The notes under the pieces: model-generated
The model's input: the letters and a program-made list of their open reading frames with translations, nothing else
Told to the model about the DNA's origin: nothing
Database searches by the model: none
Part shown: positions 7,574 to 16,629 of the stretch, piece after piece
Position numbering within the stretch: the stretch's first letter is position 1
Layout of the letters: each line of letters starts with the position of its first letter
Program-made: the position numbers and the translations under genes
Source: Vibrio splendidus
GTDB taxonomy: Bacteria > Pseudomonadota > Gammaproteobacteria > Enterobacterales > Vibrionaceae
Assembly: GCF_024347615.1 (NCBI RefSeq)
Contig: NZ_AP025509.1
Coordinates: forward strand, 744,001 to 808,000
Direction of reading: 5' to 3'
Length of the DNA stretch: 64,000 nt

Positions 7574-8518
7574 ATGGTTAACAGTAGTATTCAATGGTTT
7601 CCGGGTCACATGCATAAAGCCCGCAAAGAAATCGAAGAAGTTATCCCACAGGTTGATGTGATCATCGAAGTACTGGACGCTCGTATCCCGTTCAGTAGTG
7701 AAAACCCAATGATCTCTTCACTGCGCGGCGATAAGCCTTGTGTAAAAGTGTTGAACAAGCGCGACCTTGCTGATCCTGAGCTTACTGAGCGTTGGATTGA
7801 GCACTTCGAGAAAGAGCAAGGCGTTAAAGCGATTGCCATTACCACCAGCGTAAAAGAAGAAGTTAACCACGTGATGGAGCTAGTACGTAAACTGGCACCG
7901 CACCGTGAGCAAATGGGCAAGAATATTCGAACAATGATTATGGGTATCCCTAACGTGGGTAAATCGACCATTATCAACTGTTTGGCTGGACGTACGATTG
8001 CGGTAACGGGCAACCAACCTGCGGTAACTCGTCGCCAACAACGTATCAACCTGCAAAACGGAGTGATCCTTTCAGATACTCCTGGGATCCTTTGGCCTAA
8101 AGTAGAAAACCCACACAGCGGCTTCCGTTTAGCTGCGACTGGTGCGGTAAAAGATACAGCAATGGAATACGACGAAGTGGCATTCTACACAGTAGAATAC
8201 CTAGCAAAGCAGTACCCTCACCTACTGCAGGAACGCTACCAAATTGAAGAACTGCCAGAGTCTGACATCGAATTGATGGAAGCGATTGGTCGTAAGCGTG
8301 GTGCACTTCGTGCAGGTGGTCATATAGACATTCACAAATGTTCGGAAATCCTTCTTCATGAACTTCGCAGTGGTACTTTAGGTAAAGTAACGCTAGAACT
8401 ACCAGAGATGATCACCAAAGAGTTGGTTGAAGTAGAAGAAGCGGCTGCACTGAAAGCTGAGCAGCAGATTAAGAAGAAAGAAGAGCGCCGTAAGCGTTAC
8501 TTAAAGAACAAGCGCTAA
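7574..8518 (+). CDS. ylqF: Ribosome biogenesis GTPase YlqF (RbgA)
   Basis: The 314-residue protein starts SSIQWFPGHMHKARKEIEE, the signature of YlqF/RbgA, and has the circularly permuted GTPase motif order of that family: G4 LNKRDLAD near residues 59-66 comes before G1 GIPNVGKSTIIN (about 125-136) and G3 DTPGILWPK (about 174). The C-terminal part, rich in Lys, Arg and Glu, is the usual RNA-binding tail. In Bacillus RbgA helps late assembly of the 50S subunit; the role in Vibrio is inferred by homology. The start ATG has AAAGG 12 bases upstream, a long spacing. It is the first ordinary chromosomal gene after the island. Confidence 0.92.
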   Translation: MVNSSIQWFPGHMHKARKEIEEVIPQVDVIIEVLDARIPFSSENPMISSLRGDKPCVKVLNKRDLADPELTERWIEHFEKEQGVKAIAITTSVKEEVNHVMELVRKLAPHREQMGKNIRTMIMGIPNVGKSTIINCLAGRTIAVTGNQPAVTRRQQRINLQNGVILSDTPGILWPKVENPHSGFRLAATGAVKDTAMEYDEVAFYTVEYLAKQYPHLLQERYQIEELPESDIELMEAIGRKRGALRAGGHIDIHKCSEILLHELRSGTLGKVTLELPEMITKELVEVEEAAALKAEQQIKKKEERRKRYLKNKR

Positions 8519-8581
8519 TCGCTATTAGTTTTTGTTAATCTCCATTAGTTTCTGTTAACCACTCTTACACCAGCCTCTAAG

Positions 8582-8616
8582 ATATTCACGTTCTACCGAT
8601 AATAGAGCGTGAATAT
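8582..8616 (+). terminator. Hairpin after ylqF, possible terminator
   Basis: ATATTCACGTTCT (8582-8594) pairs with AGAGCGTGAATAT (8604-8616) with one G-T pair. There is no U tract, so termination is uncertain. Just before it are two imperfect copies of an ATTAGTTTnTGTTAA word. Confidence 0.35.
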
Positions 8617-8691
8617 TGCCTTGTACCGTTTGTTGATCTAGCTAACATACTGACAAATCTATAGAAATGGTCATTTACAATCCCAAAGACT

Positions 8692-9828
8692 GTGACATAC
8701 TACGCAAATTATTGTGTATTCATTTCGGCTAGTTTCTCAATGCGCTCTTATTCTGGGTTCAAGAATCAAAGATTTAAAACCTATTTCGATAATGAAATTT
8801 ATTTGCCGTACATAAATTTCATCTACATCCCGATCTCAATATTCTGTGCTTTCATTGTTACCGACTACATTCACTTTGGTACAGAGTGTGTAACGCCTAT
8901 CATTTTCCGAGTCTTACTTTTTCTATTGATGATGGCTGTCGCCCGATACTGCATTACAAATAAACCCAACGTTTTAGAACTCATAGAAAGTACCTTCCTT
9001 GTAATTAGCTCGCTTTTCTTGGTCTATGTAGGCCGACTCGCTATCGAGCTGAGTAATTTCGATTACCAAGGTGGCATCATTCTCGTCATGATCTACATCG
9101 GAACCTTTTCAAGACTGTCTGTTAAATACAGTATCTCTACGCTGTCATTTATCTTTTTGGCTTATCTCGTTGGCCTTGCCCCTCAGCTTTATGAAGCAGA
9201 GCCTAGTCACGAAATAGAAACCATTTCCGTATACGTTTCAGCTTATATTCTTATTGCAGCTTCTTGTTTAAGACGAGATTTCGAAGTGCATAAACGCTTC
9301 ACTCAATCCGAATAGCTTCGTAAACAAGCAATACAACTCCGCAAGCAATCTAATATGTTTGAAGCCCTTTCTTATCAAGATGCGCTAACGGGTTGCTACA
9401 ACCGCCTTTATCTTCATCAGGTGATCGAGCCAAGCATAGACCGTCAGTTATCCATAACATCGATCATGATAGATATTGATCATTTCAAATCGATTAACGA
9501 CACCTACGGCCACCAAATGGGTGATATGGTGATCAAAGAACTGGCCGATGAGATTCAAAAAAGGCTACCAACCAGCAGTAACTGCTTTCGATACGGCGGC
9601 GAAGAGTTTTTGGTGATGGTCCAAGGAGAAACTGAGGCTTCAATTGAATCGCTCGTTAATTCCCTTTTAGAATCCCCTTCTCGCCTTAGGTTAGAAGTAA
9701 CGATTTCAATCGGTGTGAAACATGCACCTCAAGCCCTCGGTTCTGTCGAGCAGCTTATCGACGATGCCGATCAAGCACTCTACATTTCGAAGAAGAGCGG
9801 TAGAAATAAGATCACATGGAGTGATTAA
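8692..9828 (+). pseudogene. Membrane diguanylate cyclase (GGDEF) interrupted by an in-frame TAG
   Basis: Two pieces lie in the same frame. The first (8692-9315) encodes about six hydrophobic segments and ends RDFEVHKRFTQSE, then TAG at 9313-9315. The frame continues after the stop as LRKQAIQLRKQSNMFEALSY, a typical coiled linker, straight into DALTGCYNRLYLHQ and a full GGDEF domain with RYGGEEFLVM (catalytic GGEEF). One point change, most simply from a glutamine CAG, explains the break. The intact protein would make cyclic di-GMP at the inner membrane. The start is either GTG 8692 or ATG 8740; neither has a strong ribosome-binding site. The soluble piece could still be made from ATG 9355, but no good ribosome-binding site precedes it. 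Confidence 0.8.
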
Positions 9829-9883
9829 TCGCCCAGCATTTCACGCGCTCTAGCGATTCATTATAACGACCATTAATCCAATC

Positions 9884-9920
9884 AAAAAAGCCCCGAACAA
9901 TTGAATGCTCGGGGCTTTTG
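9884..9920. terminator. Bidirectional terminator between the GGDEF and GNAT genes
   Basis: AAAGCCCCGA and TCGGGGCTTT pair around a short loop. An A run on the left and a T run on the right make it usable on both strands, fitting the convergent genes. Confidence 0.75.
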
Positions 9921-9997
9921 TCTTTGTTCTTGTGCTTTAAAATAGCTTCGTTAAGAACCTGCTACTCAGCGAACAACCAGTACTCAACAAGAATCTA

Positions 9998-10543
9998 CTA
10001 AGAATACACAACGCTCGCTGTTTTCTGTTCAAGTTCAACGGGAGAGCTCCAAGAAATCACTTTTTCATTCACTTGGCTGCCACATGGTGCGTTCCAAACT
10101 TGCTCTAGTTCTTCTTTGCCACCAATCGCCTGATAAAAAGCAATCGCTTGGTGGTTCTCAGACATCACCTCTAGGTAAAGCCCCGAATCAGAATAGTATT
10201 GCTGCAACCACTTTGACAATTCAGACAATAGACGCTTGCCAACACCACGACCGTGGTAATTATTGTCTACGTGTAACGCATCAATGAACGTACCACGTTC
10301 AAAGTTGTGATTACCAAACGCGCAGACGAAACCAACCAGTAAACCGCCTTCTTCAAGCAATAAAACATGTTGGTTGAAAGGAGGATTAATCAAACGAGTC
10401 TGCCAAATAACAGATCTGTCCTCCAAAACATCATTTTCTAGGTAATCATCAGCAAGAATGCCACGGTAATATAGCTTCCAGCTATCCGCGTGTAATTGGG
10501 CAATCCGCTCATAATCTTTATATTCAGCTACCTTAATTTCCAT
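9998..10543 (-). CDS. GNAT-family N-acetyltransferase
   Basis: A 181-residue soluble protein with the GNAT fold: an N-terminal EYKDYERIAQLHADSW helix region, VGFVCAFGNHN as the central strands, then the acetyl-CoA loop HGRGVGKRLLSELSKWL (the Q/R-x-x-G-x-G/A signature) and LEVMSENHQAIAFYQAIGG at the C-terminal side. It transfers an acetyl group from acetyl-CoA to an amine on an unknown acceptor. It stands alone, convergent with the GGDEF gene and divergent from the desaturase gene. The start ATG follows AAGGGC at a workable distance. Confidence 0.85.
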   Translation of the reverse strand: MEIKVAEYKDYERIAQLHADSWKLYYRGILADDYLENDVLEDRSVIWQTRLINPPFNQHVLLLEEGGLLVGFVCAFGNHNFERGTFIDALHVDNNYHGRGVGKRLLSELSKWLQQYYSDSGLYLEVMSENHQAIAFYQAIGGKEELEQVWNAPCGSQVNEKVISWSSPVELEQKTASVVYS

Positions 10544-10649
10544 TTATTAGCCCTTAGTACTTCCATTTATGACTTGCTACTACATTTCACACTACCTTTA
10601 TACAATATTTAAGCAAAACATACTAATACACGTTTACACTTTCAATATT

Positions 10650-10667
10650 GACTTACACGTGTACGCT
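10650..10667. promoter_or_regulatory. FabR/DesT-like operator before the desaturase gene
   Basis: Read on the minus strand this is AGCGTACACGTGTAAGTC, close to the palindrome AGCGTACA-CG-TGTTCGCT known for the TetR-family repressor FabR at E. coli fabA and fabB. One half-site is perfect and the other matches five of eight bases. A weaker similar element (ATACACGTTTACAC) lies about 25 bases upstream. Control of an unsaturated-fatty-acid gene by FabR is biologically sensible. The site assignment is by eye. Confidence 0.55.
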
Positions 10668-10709
10668 GATATTCTAGCGAACAGATGTAAGCTCAATGGA
10701 AATTTACTA

Positions 10710-11852
10710 ATGAATAGTGCCGAAAAACCATCAACAAAAAAGCCACCACTAATCTGGCTCAATATTTTTGTATTCTCTTTTAGCATGCTGTTAGCTGTTG
10801 TCGCGGCTCCCGTTTATGGCTACTTTTTTGGCTATGGTATGGAGCACTGGATATGGCTAGCGATCTGTTTTACGTTCTGTAACCTTTCTATCACGACGGG
10901 TTATCACCGCTTATGGTCACACAAAGCATTTGAAGCGCATTCAAGCCTAAGATTTCTATTTGCATTAGGTGGCGCATTTGCTTTACAAAACAGCGCGCTA
11001 CACTGGTCTTCTGATCACCGTGTGCACCACAAGCATGTCGATAACAACGACAAAGACCCATACTCAGCAAAGCGTGGCTTTTGGTATTCGCACATCGGCT
11101 GGATGATTCGTAATTACAACACTGCAATGTACACAGATTACGAAAATTGTCGCGACCTGAAAAAAGATAAGATTGTTATGTGGCAGCACAAGCATTACGT
11201 TTTATTGGCACTACTTATGAACTTCGGTGTTCCAATCGCATTAGGTGTAATTTACGGTGACGTGCTTGGCATGTTGTTAATTGTGGGTGCAGTTCGTTTG
11301 GTCCTCAACCACCACACCACATTCTTCATTAACTCTCTTGCTCACATCTGGGGTAGCCAACCTTTTACCGACAAAAATACAGCGCGTGACAACGGTGTGC
11401 TAGCGGTACTCACTTTTGGCGAAGGCTACCACAACTTCCACCACATCTTTGAGAACGACTACCGTAACGGCATCTACTGGTGGCAATACGATCCAACAAA
11501 ATGGTTGATTAAGAGTGCTTCTTTAATGGGCTTAGCAAGTAAGCTTAAGAAAACACCACAAGCTCGTATTGAAAAAGCCGAAGCATCAATGTTATTAAAG
11601 CGCACGCAGCAAAAAATCATGCACCGTGCCGATAAGCAACAAATCGCGGAAAAGCTTCAACAAGAGTTCGATGCGCTTGTATCAAACATGAACGAATACT
11701 ACGAAGTCAAAAAGCAGCTAATTGAAAGTAAACGCGAAGACGTTGTGAAAAAGTACGAACACTCAGTACTTAAGGTTCGTTACCAACAAATCAAAATGAA
11801 TTTTGAACAGCAGAAGAAAAATTGGGCGATGACAGTGGAACAATATGCTTAA
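10710..11852 (+). CDS. Acyl-CoA / acyl-lipid delta-9-type fatty acid desaturase
   Basis: This integral membrane di-iron desaturase has the three histidine boxes of the type 1 family: HRLWSH, HWSSDHRVHHKH and GEGYHNFHH, set among hydrophobic segments (N-terminal LIWLNIFVFSFSMLLAVVAA and a central pair). It introduces a double bond into saturated acyl chains, an oxygen-dependent route to unsaturated lipids and cold adaptation. The frame is open back to 10569, but that extension overlaps the operator region; ATG 10710 gives the family-typical start and a 380-residue protein. The last 100 residues are a charged, coiled-coil-like extension (for example KRTQQKIMHRADKQQIAEKL), longer than the core fold needs. 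A strong terminator follows. Confidence 0.87.
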   Translation: MNSAEKPSTKKPPLIWLNIFVFSFSMLLAVVAAPVYGYFFGYGMEHWIWLAICFTFCNLSITTGYHRLWSHKAFEAHSSLRFLFALGGAFALQNSALHWSSDHRVHHKHVDNNDKDPYSAKRGFWYSHIGWMIRNYNTAMYTDYENCRDLKKDKIVMWQHKHYVLLALLMNFGVPIALGVIYGDVLGMLLIVGAVRLVLNHHTTFFINSLAHIWGSQPFTDKNTARDNGVLAVLTFGEGYHNFHHIFENDYRNGIYWWQYDPTKWLIKSASLMGLASKLKKTPQARIEKAEASMLLKRTQQKIMHRADKQQIAEKLQQEFDALVSNMNEYYEVKKQLIESKREDVVKKYEHSVLKVRYQQIKMNFEQQKKNWAMTVEQYA

Positions 11853-11904
11853 AGTAAAGCAATACGCTTAACACCCCAATAACAACACTGTTTGATTCTT
11901 AGAC

Positions 11905-11936
11905 GAAAGCCCTCATTTTGCTATGAGGGCTTTTTT
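11905..11936 (+). terminator. Rho-independent terminator of the desaturase gene
   Basis: AAAGCCCTCAT pairs with ATGAGGGCTTT and is followed by a run of six T. Confidence 0.85.
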
Positions 11937-12131
11937 AATTCACAGCTCTAATTAAACCCATGAATTTTAAGTCTTTATTCTAATAAAAGACACTAGTTCC
12001 AAATGTCACATTTTCAATGCAACAAGATGTCACCTTGGAGCTCTACCTGTGACAAATATCACTTATAGAACAATACCCATCCCATAACATGCGCGTCCCA
12101 AAATTCTTTCAGCAATTAGCGGACCCACTTT

Positions 12132-13502
12132 ATGAAATTGTTAAAAACATCTATCGCTTTCGCCATCTCTTCCGCACTTTTGATCGGGTGCAGTAGTGAC
12201 ACAGATTACGTTCAACCTGAAGAAGTAAAGATCGCGACTTACAACTTGTCTTTTGATCGTGCCACCTTCCAAGACCTTGTAACGGAAATGCAGATTGAGC
12301 CAAGCGCTCAAACAAAACTAGTGACCGACTATTTGGATAACACGATTGATGACGCTGACAAAGAAACGGCAGCAAAAGTTATTCAGATCCGCAACGTCGC
12401 AGCTGTGATTCAAAAGAATCGCCCTGACGTGCTTATGATGGCTGAATTTAACAATGACGGCACAGGTACTGATAAATCAGCGCTAGAAGGTTTTCAAAAG
12501 AACTATCTCTCTGTCGCTCAAAGTATTGAAGGCGCAGGTGGCGACGCGAACCTAGAGCCAATTTCATACCCATATTTTGAAAGCTACTCTACTAACACAG
12601 GTTTACTAAACGAGTTTGGTTTTGACTTAGATAATGATGGTACTCCTGGAACATTGCCAGGAGATGCATGGGGCTTCGGTTTCTACCATGGTCAATACGC
12701 GTTTGCTCTAATGTCTAAGTATGAGATAGACACTGCCAACACCCGTACATTCCAAGAGTTCAAATGGAAAGATCTTGAAGGTGCGACTATTCCAACAATC
12801 ACTGTTTGTGATGGGTCAAATACGATCCCTGCAGGCATGAGCTGCGGCGATGAATGGTACTCAGCTGAAGAGTGGGAAGAAGTTCGTTTATCTTCAAAGA
12901 ACCACGTTGATGCACCAATCCTAATTCCTACCAAAGATGGTACAGAAACCGTTCACTTATTGATGTCACACCCTACTCCACCCGCTTTTGACGTAGGTAA
13001 GAACATCGAGCAAAACGCAGCAGAAGTAGACTTCTGGCACCAATACATCCAAAACAAATCGTTCATCTATGACGACTCAGGAAAAACTGGTGGTTTGGAA
13101 CAAGGTAAACACTTTGTCATGATGGGCGATCAAAACCTAGACCCAGTAGATGGCGATGGTATTAGTTCTGTAATGCAGGACTTGCACAATGATGCATTAG
13201 TTAACCAAGATGTCACCAATGGCAGCTTGTATCCGACAAGTTACGGTGCTGCTGAGCATGCCGTCGATAAATCATCGTCTCACCCACAGCCAAACCGTAT
13301 CACTTCGACGTTTGGACTTGCTGTTGATTACGCACTGCCGTCAGCTTCACTGAACATTGTTGAATCTGGTGTTTATTGGTCAGCTTCGTACGAAGAAGGA
13401 CGCAAGCTATTCAATGACTCACGAATTGGTGATTATGGTAACGGAAAGGATGTTTCTTCAGATCACCGTATGGTTTGGATCAAAGCTGATTTCAGTAACT
13501 AA
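12132..13502 (+). CDS. Endonuclease/exonuclease/phosphatase-fold lipoprotein
   Basis: The 456-residue protein starts with a lipoprotein signal peptide (MKLLKTSIAFAISSALLIGC; lipobox LIGC, lipidated Cys20). The mature part has the landmarks of the EEP (DNase I-like) fold: IATYNLSF at the start, VLMMAEFNNDG with the metal-binding Glu, MMGDQNLDP with the Asp-x-Asn catalytic pair and a final SSDHRMVW with the Asp-His pair. It is therefore a predicted metal-dependent phosphodiesterase or phosphatase on the cell surface or in the periplasm; extracellular DNA or a phosphorylated organic compound are possible substrates. It is monocistronic with its own terminator. Confidence 0.82.
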   Translation: MKLLKTSIAFAISSALLIGCSSDTDYVQPEEVKIATYNLSFDRATFQDLVTEMQIEPSAQTKLVTDYLDNTIDDADKETAAKVIQIRNVAAVIQKNRPDVLMMAEFNNDGTGTDKSALEGFQKNYLSVAQSIEGAGGDANLEPISYPYFESYSTNTGLLNEFGFDLDNDGTPGTLPGDAWGFGFYHGQYAFALMSKYEIDTANTRTFQEFKWKDLEGATIPTITVCDGSNTIPAGMSCGDEWYSAEEWEEVRLSSKNHVDAPILIPTKDGTETVHLLMSHPTPPAFDVGKNIEQNAAEVDFWHQYIQNKSFIYDDSGKTGGLEQGKHFVMMGDQNLDPVDGDGISSVMQDLHNDALVNQDVTNGSLYPTSYGAAEHAVDKSSSHPQPNRITSTFGLAVDYALPSASLNIVESGVYWSASYEEGRKLFNDSRIGDYGNGKDVSSDHRMVWIKADFSN

Positions 13503-13521
13503 CCCAATTAATTGAGATCTA

Positions 13522-13553
13522 AGAAGCCCTCATTTTGGTACGGGGGCTTTTTT
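13522..13553 (+). terminator. Terminator after the EEP lipoprotein gene
   Basis: AGCCCTC and GGGGGCTT form the stem around a short loop, followed by a run of T. Confidence 0.7.
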
Positions 13554-13706
13554 ATGAGCGTAACCTACTCGCCACCAACTTTATGCTCTCGAGTTTGAAT
13601 TGTGGATGCTAAGAACCATAGTTATTGGATCCCAGAACTCTTTTTTCAGTCTGAATTTATACTTATATTACTTGCACTTATTGAGTGGAACATCGAGGAA
13701 TAAAGA

Positions 13707-13997
13707 ATGGGCAAGCTAACGATTATTGCAACAATCGTCTCTAAAGAAGATAAGATTGAGTTAGTGAAATCAGAGATGATTAAATTGATCGACAAAACCC
13801 GTGTTGAAGACGGCTGTATTAACTACGATCTGCACCAAGATAACAGTAACCCTGCTCACTTCGTTTTTCATGAGAACTGGGAGTCTGAAGCTCATCTAGA
13901 GAAACACTTAGCGAGCCAACACATCGCCGAGTACATGGCTGCGACTGAAGATTGTATCGAAACCTTTGTGCTTAATAAAATGACTCACATTGCCTAA
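13707..13997 (+). CDS. Putative quinol monooxygenase (ABM family, YgiN-like)
   Basis: A 96-residue protein with the antibiotic-biosynthesis-monooxygenase ferredoxin-like fold pattern: KLTIIATIVSKEDKIELVK, then EDGCINYDLHQDNSNPAHFV and FHENWESEAHLEKHLASQHI, with the conserved Glu-x-Gly-Cys and Trp-Glu positions of the YgiN group. YgiN acts on quinols without a cofactor; other members are heme-degrading or signalling proteins. It starts at an ATG after GAGGAA and is followed by its own terminator, so it is probably transcribed alone. Confidence 0.82.
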   Translation: MGKLTIIATIVSKEDKIELVKSEMIKLIDKTRVEDGCINYDLHQDNSNPAHFVFHENWESEAHLEKHLASQHIAEYMAATEDCIETFVLNKMTHIA

Positions 13998-14022
13998 CCA
14001 GTCACTCAGTACTGATTCAATA

Positions 14023-14053
14023 GAAAACCCTGCTCTGATCGCAGGGTTTTTCG
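14023..14053 (+). terminator. Terminator of the YgiN-like gene
   Basis: AAAACCCTGC pairs with GCAGGGTTTT, followed by TTC. Confidence 0.8.
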
Positions 14054-14087
14054 TTTCTACAAGCTTATATCTGCTCATTCTAATAAT

Positions 14088-14112
14088 GAAAAAACCCGCC
14101 AGAGTAGCGGGT
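14088..14112 (-). terminator. Terminator of the mannosylglycerate operon
   Basis: Read on the minus strand ACCCGC and GCGGGT form the stem and a run of six T follows. It stands about 115 bases after the manA stop codon. Confidence 0.7.
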
Positions 14113-14227
14113 ATGGTCAATAATCATGACTGTCAAAGACAGATAGGTAACAACCATCAATCCAATATTGAGAGCCACCTTGCAGTGGCACTCTGACATT
14201 TCTTTTGCTTTAACTAGCACGGGGGCA

Positions 14228-15415
14228 CTAGTTAAAAGCACGAGCCAAAATGCCATTCCCTTGATATTGGTAAACACTTGAATTACTACTTACAAAGACC
14301 GATTCTCCAGGCTTAAGAGAAACTGTACAACCTTCTGAGGTGACGGCCGCCTCTCCTTCCACACAGAACAAGATCTCCGCGCTACGTAGATACTGTGACT
14401 TGCTCTCATCAGTCGCAGATAAGATATCAAATCCAAAGTCATCCACAGGAATCGGATAGCTCATCTTGCCCTCTTTCAATACAGGCTTAAGACGAATATC
14501 TTCTGGCTTAATCGGCTCAAAGATCGTGTTATCGATAAGCTCAGGAACGTCTATGTATTTGGGTGTAAGACCGGCGCGCAGCACATTGTCTGAGTTTGCC
14601 ATAATCTCCAAACCTGTGCCTTGAACATAAGCGTGAGGTGTTTCTGCGAACAGGAACATCGCTTCACCGGGCGCCAGTTCAACCGTGTTGAGCATCAATG
14701 GGGCAAACAAACCAATATCACCCGGATAGTGCTGTTTGAATTCAATGCTGTATTGCAGAGCTTCACGCCCCATGACCGTTTTAGCTGGTCGCGCATGTGC
14801 AGCATAAAGCTCATTAAGCGCAGACGCTTTGCGGTCACCTTCAAGAGACATAATTGCGCTAAAGAAAGACTTCAGAGAATCACTGTCGGCATTGGCTTTA
14901 AGTACATTAAGCTCAATCGCTAACGAAGGAATATCTGCTTCTTCGAACAAGGCAATAATATCGTCGATTGGACGAAAGCCATTCATCGCTTTGTAGAAGG
15001 TCAACGCATAAACCAACTCAGGCTTGTGGTTTGGATCTTTGTAATTACGATTTGACGCATTCAAGGGGATACCAAGTGCATTCTCTCGCTCAAAACCTAA
15101 TTCAGATTTACGCTTATTCGGATGAACCTGAATCGACAACGGTGTTTCAGCTGCTAATACCTTAAATAAGAAAGGTAGTTCACCGAAACGTGCCGCCGTG
15201 TACCCACCTAAGACATCGATTCTATTTTCATCAATCATGTGAGAAAGCGGCTCACCGGTATCGCCTACTTTTGAGCAACCATTAGGATGAGCACCCATCC
15301 AAATTTCTGCTTGAGGTTCTTGGTTTGGGTTCACAATACCAAACAGTTGGTTAATGGAGTCTTTGCTTCCCCATGCGTAGTTTTGAATAACGTTGTCGAG
15401 TTTAAATAGAGACAT
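14228..15415 (-). CDS. manA: Mannose-6-phosphate isomerase, class I
   Basis: The 395-residue protein begins FKLDNVIQNYAWGSKDSI, as in class I ManA enzymes, and carries the zinc and active-site blocks LSIQVHPNK, NHKPELVYALT and FLFAETPHAYVQGTGLEIMA, plus the C-terminal cupin strands. It interconverts mannose-6-phosphate and fructose-6-phosphate in the cytoplasm. It starts two bases after the stop of the glycerate kinase gene, so it is the last gene of the mannosylglycerate unit. There it would feed the mannose-6-phosphate released by MngB into glycolysis. A second, general manA elsewhere in the genome is likely. Confidence 0.93.
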   Translation of the reverse strand: MSLFKLDNVIQNYAWGSKDSINQLFGIVNPNQEPQAEIWMGAHPNGCSKVGDTGEPLSHMIDENRIDVLGGYTAARFGELPFLFKVLAAETPLSIQVHPNKRKSELGFERENALGIPLNASNRNYKDPNHKPELVYALTFYKAMNGFRPIDDIIALFEEADIPSLAIELNVLKANADSDSLKSFFSAIMSLEGDRKASALNELYAAHARPAKTVMGREALQYSIEFKQHYPGDIGLFAPLMLNTVELAPGEAMFLFAETPHAYVQGTGLEIMANSDNVLRAGLTPKYIDVPELIDNTIFEPIKPEDIRLKPVLKEGKMSYPIPVDDFGFDILSATDESKSQYLRSAEILFCVEGEAAVTSEGCTVSLKPGESVFVSSNSSVYQYQGNGILARAFN

Positions 15416-15417
15416 AA

Positions 15418-16584
15418 TTACTTCTCATTAAAAATCTGGCTGCCAAGCTTGAGCGTGGCGGCGATATTACGGGCAGTACGAGTCAGGTTTTGATTCGCTT
15501 CTAATAAAACTTGGTCTAAAGACTGAGGTGAACGTACAGTTCCAAATAAGCTAGACATTGAACCGTAAAGCTTTTCAACGTCTTGCCCCAAAGAACCCGC
15601 AATTCCTATCGTTGGAATATTCAGCTTTTGAGCTCGCTGAGCGATACCGAAAGGTGTTTTACCTTGCAGGGTTTGGTTGTCCATCTGCCCCTCTCCAGTC
15701 ACGACCAGTGAAGCACCGTCAAGAACCTTATCTGCACCCAAGGCATCTAGTACCATCTCAATACCCGCTTTAATTTGGATATTGAATGCAAGACTTAACC
15801 CCAGTGGTGTACCACCAGCCGCACCAAAACCAGCTGTGTCTCGATGATTAATACCCGTACGCGCTTGAGCGATATCGGCAAAGTGTCCGATCGCAGTATC
15901 AAGTTGTTCAACTTGAGCTTTTGATACTCCCTTCTGCGGACCAAACACAGCACTTGCTCCGCTTTCGCCACACAGTGGATTATTTACATCACACGCGACC
16001 ACGAACGTGACTTCTTTACATCTCGGGTGCAGCCCATCAAGATCGATGCTTGCTAGCTGACTTAATTCGGCACCGCCACCAGATAGCTCGTTGCCTTGCT
16101 TGTCTAATAACTTGCCTCCCAACGCTTGTAAAATGCCTGCACCTGCATCGTTGGTTGCGCTACCGCCCAAGCCGATAATGATTTGTTCAACGCCTTGATC
16201 TAAAGCATCTTTAATCAATAGCCCTGTGCCAAACGAAGATGCAGTTAAAGGTGATCTTTCTTCTACCGTTAATCGGTCTAAACCCGACGCTTGGGCAAAC
16301 TCTACCAAGGCAGTGTTTACGCTTTTGCCATCAACCTGTTGTTCAAGTGAAGCCCAATATGCCGTACATTCACGTCCGATTGGATCCGTCGTTTGCAAGC
16401 TTTGCTTGGTACCATTGAGCGCTTCTAGCAACACATCTACCGTGCCTTCTCCGCCATCGGCGAGTGGCATTTTCACAAACTCTGCATGAGGAAAAACGTC
16501 GGAAAATCCACGCTCAATACAAGACGCAACTTGATGCGCGTCGAGTGATTCTTTAAATGAATCGGGGGCAATTACAATTTTCAT
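15418..16584 (-). CDS. garK: Glycerate kinase (GarK/GlxK family)
   Basis: The 388-residue protein begins MKIVIAPDSFKESLDAHQVA and continues with KMPLADGGEGTVDVL, LGGSATNDAGAGILQALGG and DVNNPLCGESGASAVFGPQK, all landmarks of the bacterial glycerate kinase family. It phosphorylates D-glycerate with ATP, to 2-phosphoglycerate in most members. It lies between mngB and manA with 45 and 2 base gaps, so it is part of the same unit and takes the glycerate half of mannosylglycerate into lower glycolysis. E. coli mngAB lacks a linked kinase, as I recall it. Confidence 0.92.
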   Translation of the reverse strand: MKIVIAPDSFKESLDAHQVASCIERGFSDVFPHAEFVKMPLADGGEGTVDVLLEALNGTKQSLQTTDPIGRECTAYWASLEQQVDGKSVNTALVEFAQASGLDRLTVEERSPLTASSFGTGLLIKDALDQGVEQIIIGLGGSATNDAGAGILQALGGKLLDKQGNELSGGGAELSQLASIDLDGLHPRCKEVTFVVACDVNNPLCGESGASAVFGPQKGVSKAQVEQLDTAIGHFADIAQARTGINHRDTAGFGAAGGTPLGLSLAFNIQIKAGIEMVLDALGADKVLDGASLVVTGEGQMDNQTLQGKTPFGIAQRAQKLNIPTIGIAGSLGQDVEKLYGSMSSLFGTVRSPQSLDQVLLEANQNLTRTARNIAATLKLGSQIFNEK

Positions 16585-16629
16585 TGTCGTTCACCATTCC
16601 CGCCCACCAAGGTGAGCGGGTGATTGAAA

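Noticed and set aside
7470..7661. Short frame across the island junction, on the same strand as ylqF
   Set aside because: It overlaps ylqF in another frame and has no family features or convincing start.
8692..8740. Choice of GTG 8692 as certain start of the GGDEF gene
   Set aside because: Neither GTG 8692 nor ATG 8740 has a strong ribosome-binding site, so the start is reported as open.
9355..9828. Stand-alone soluble GGDEF protein
   Set aside because: The frame continues upstream through one TAG into a membrane domain and linker, and there is no good ribosome-binding site before ATG 9355; a broken single gene is simpler.
14080..14277. 65-codon hydrophobic frame overlapping the end of manA on the minus strand
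   Set aside because: It overlaps manA by about 50 bases, runs through the manA operon terminator and has no good start signal.
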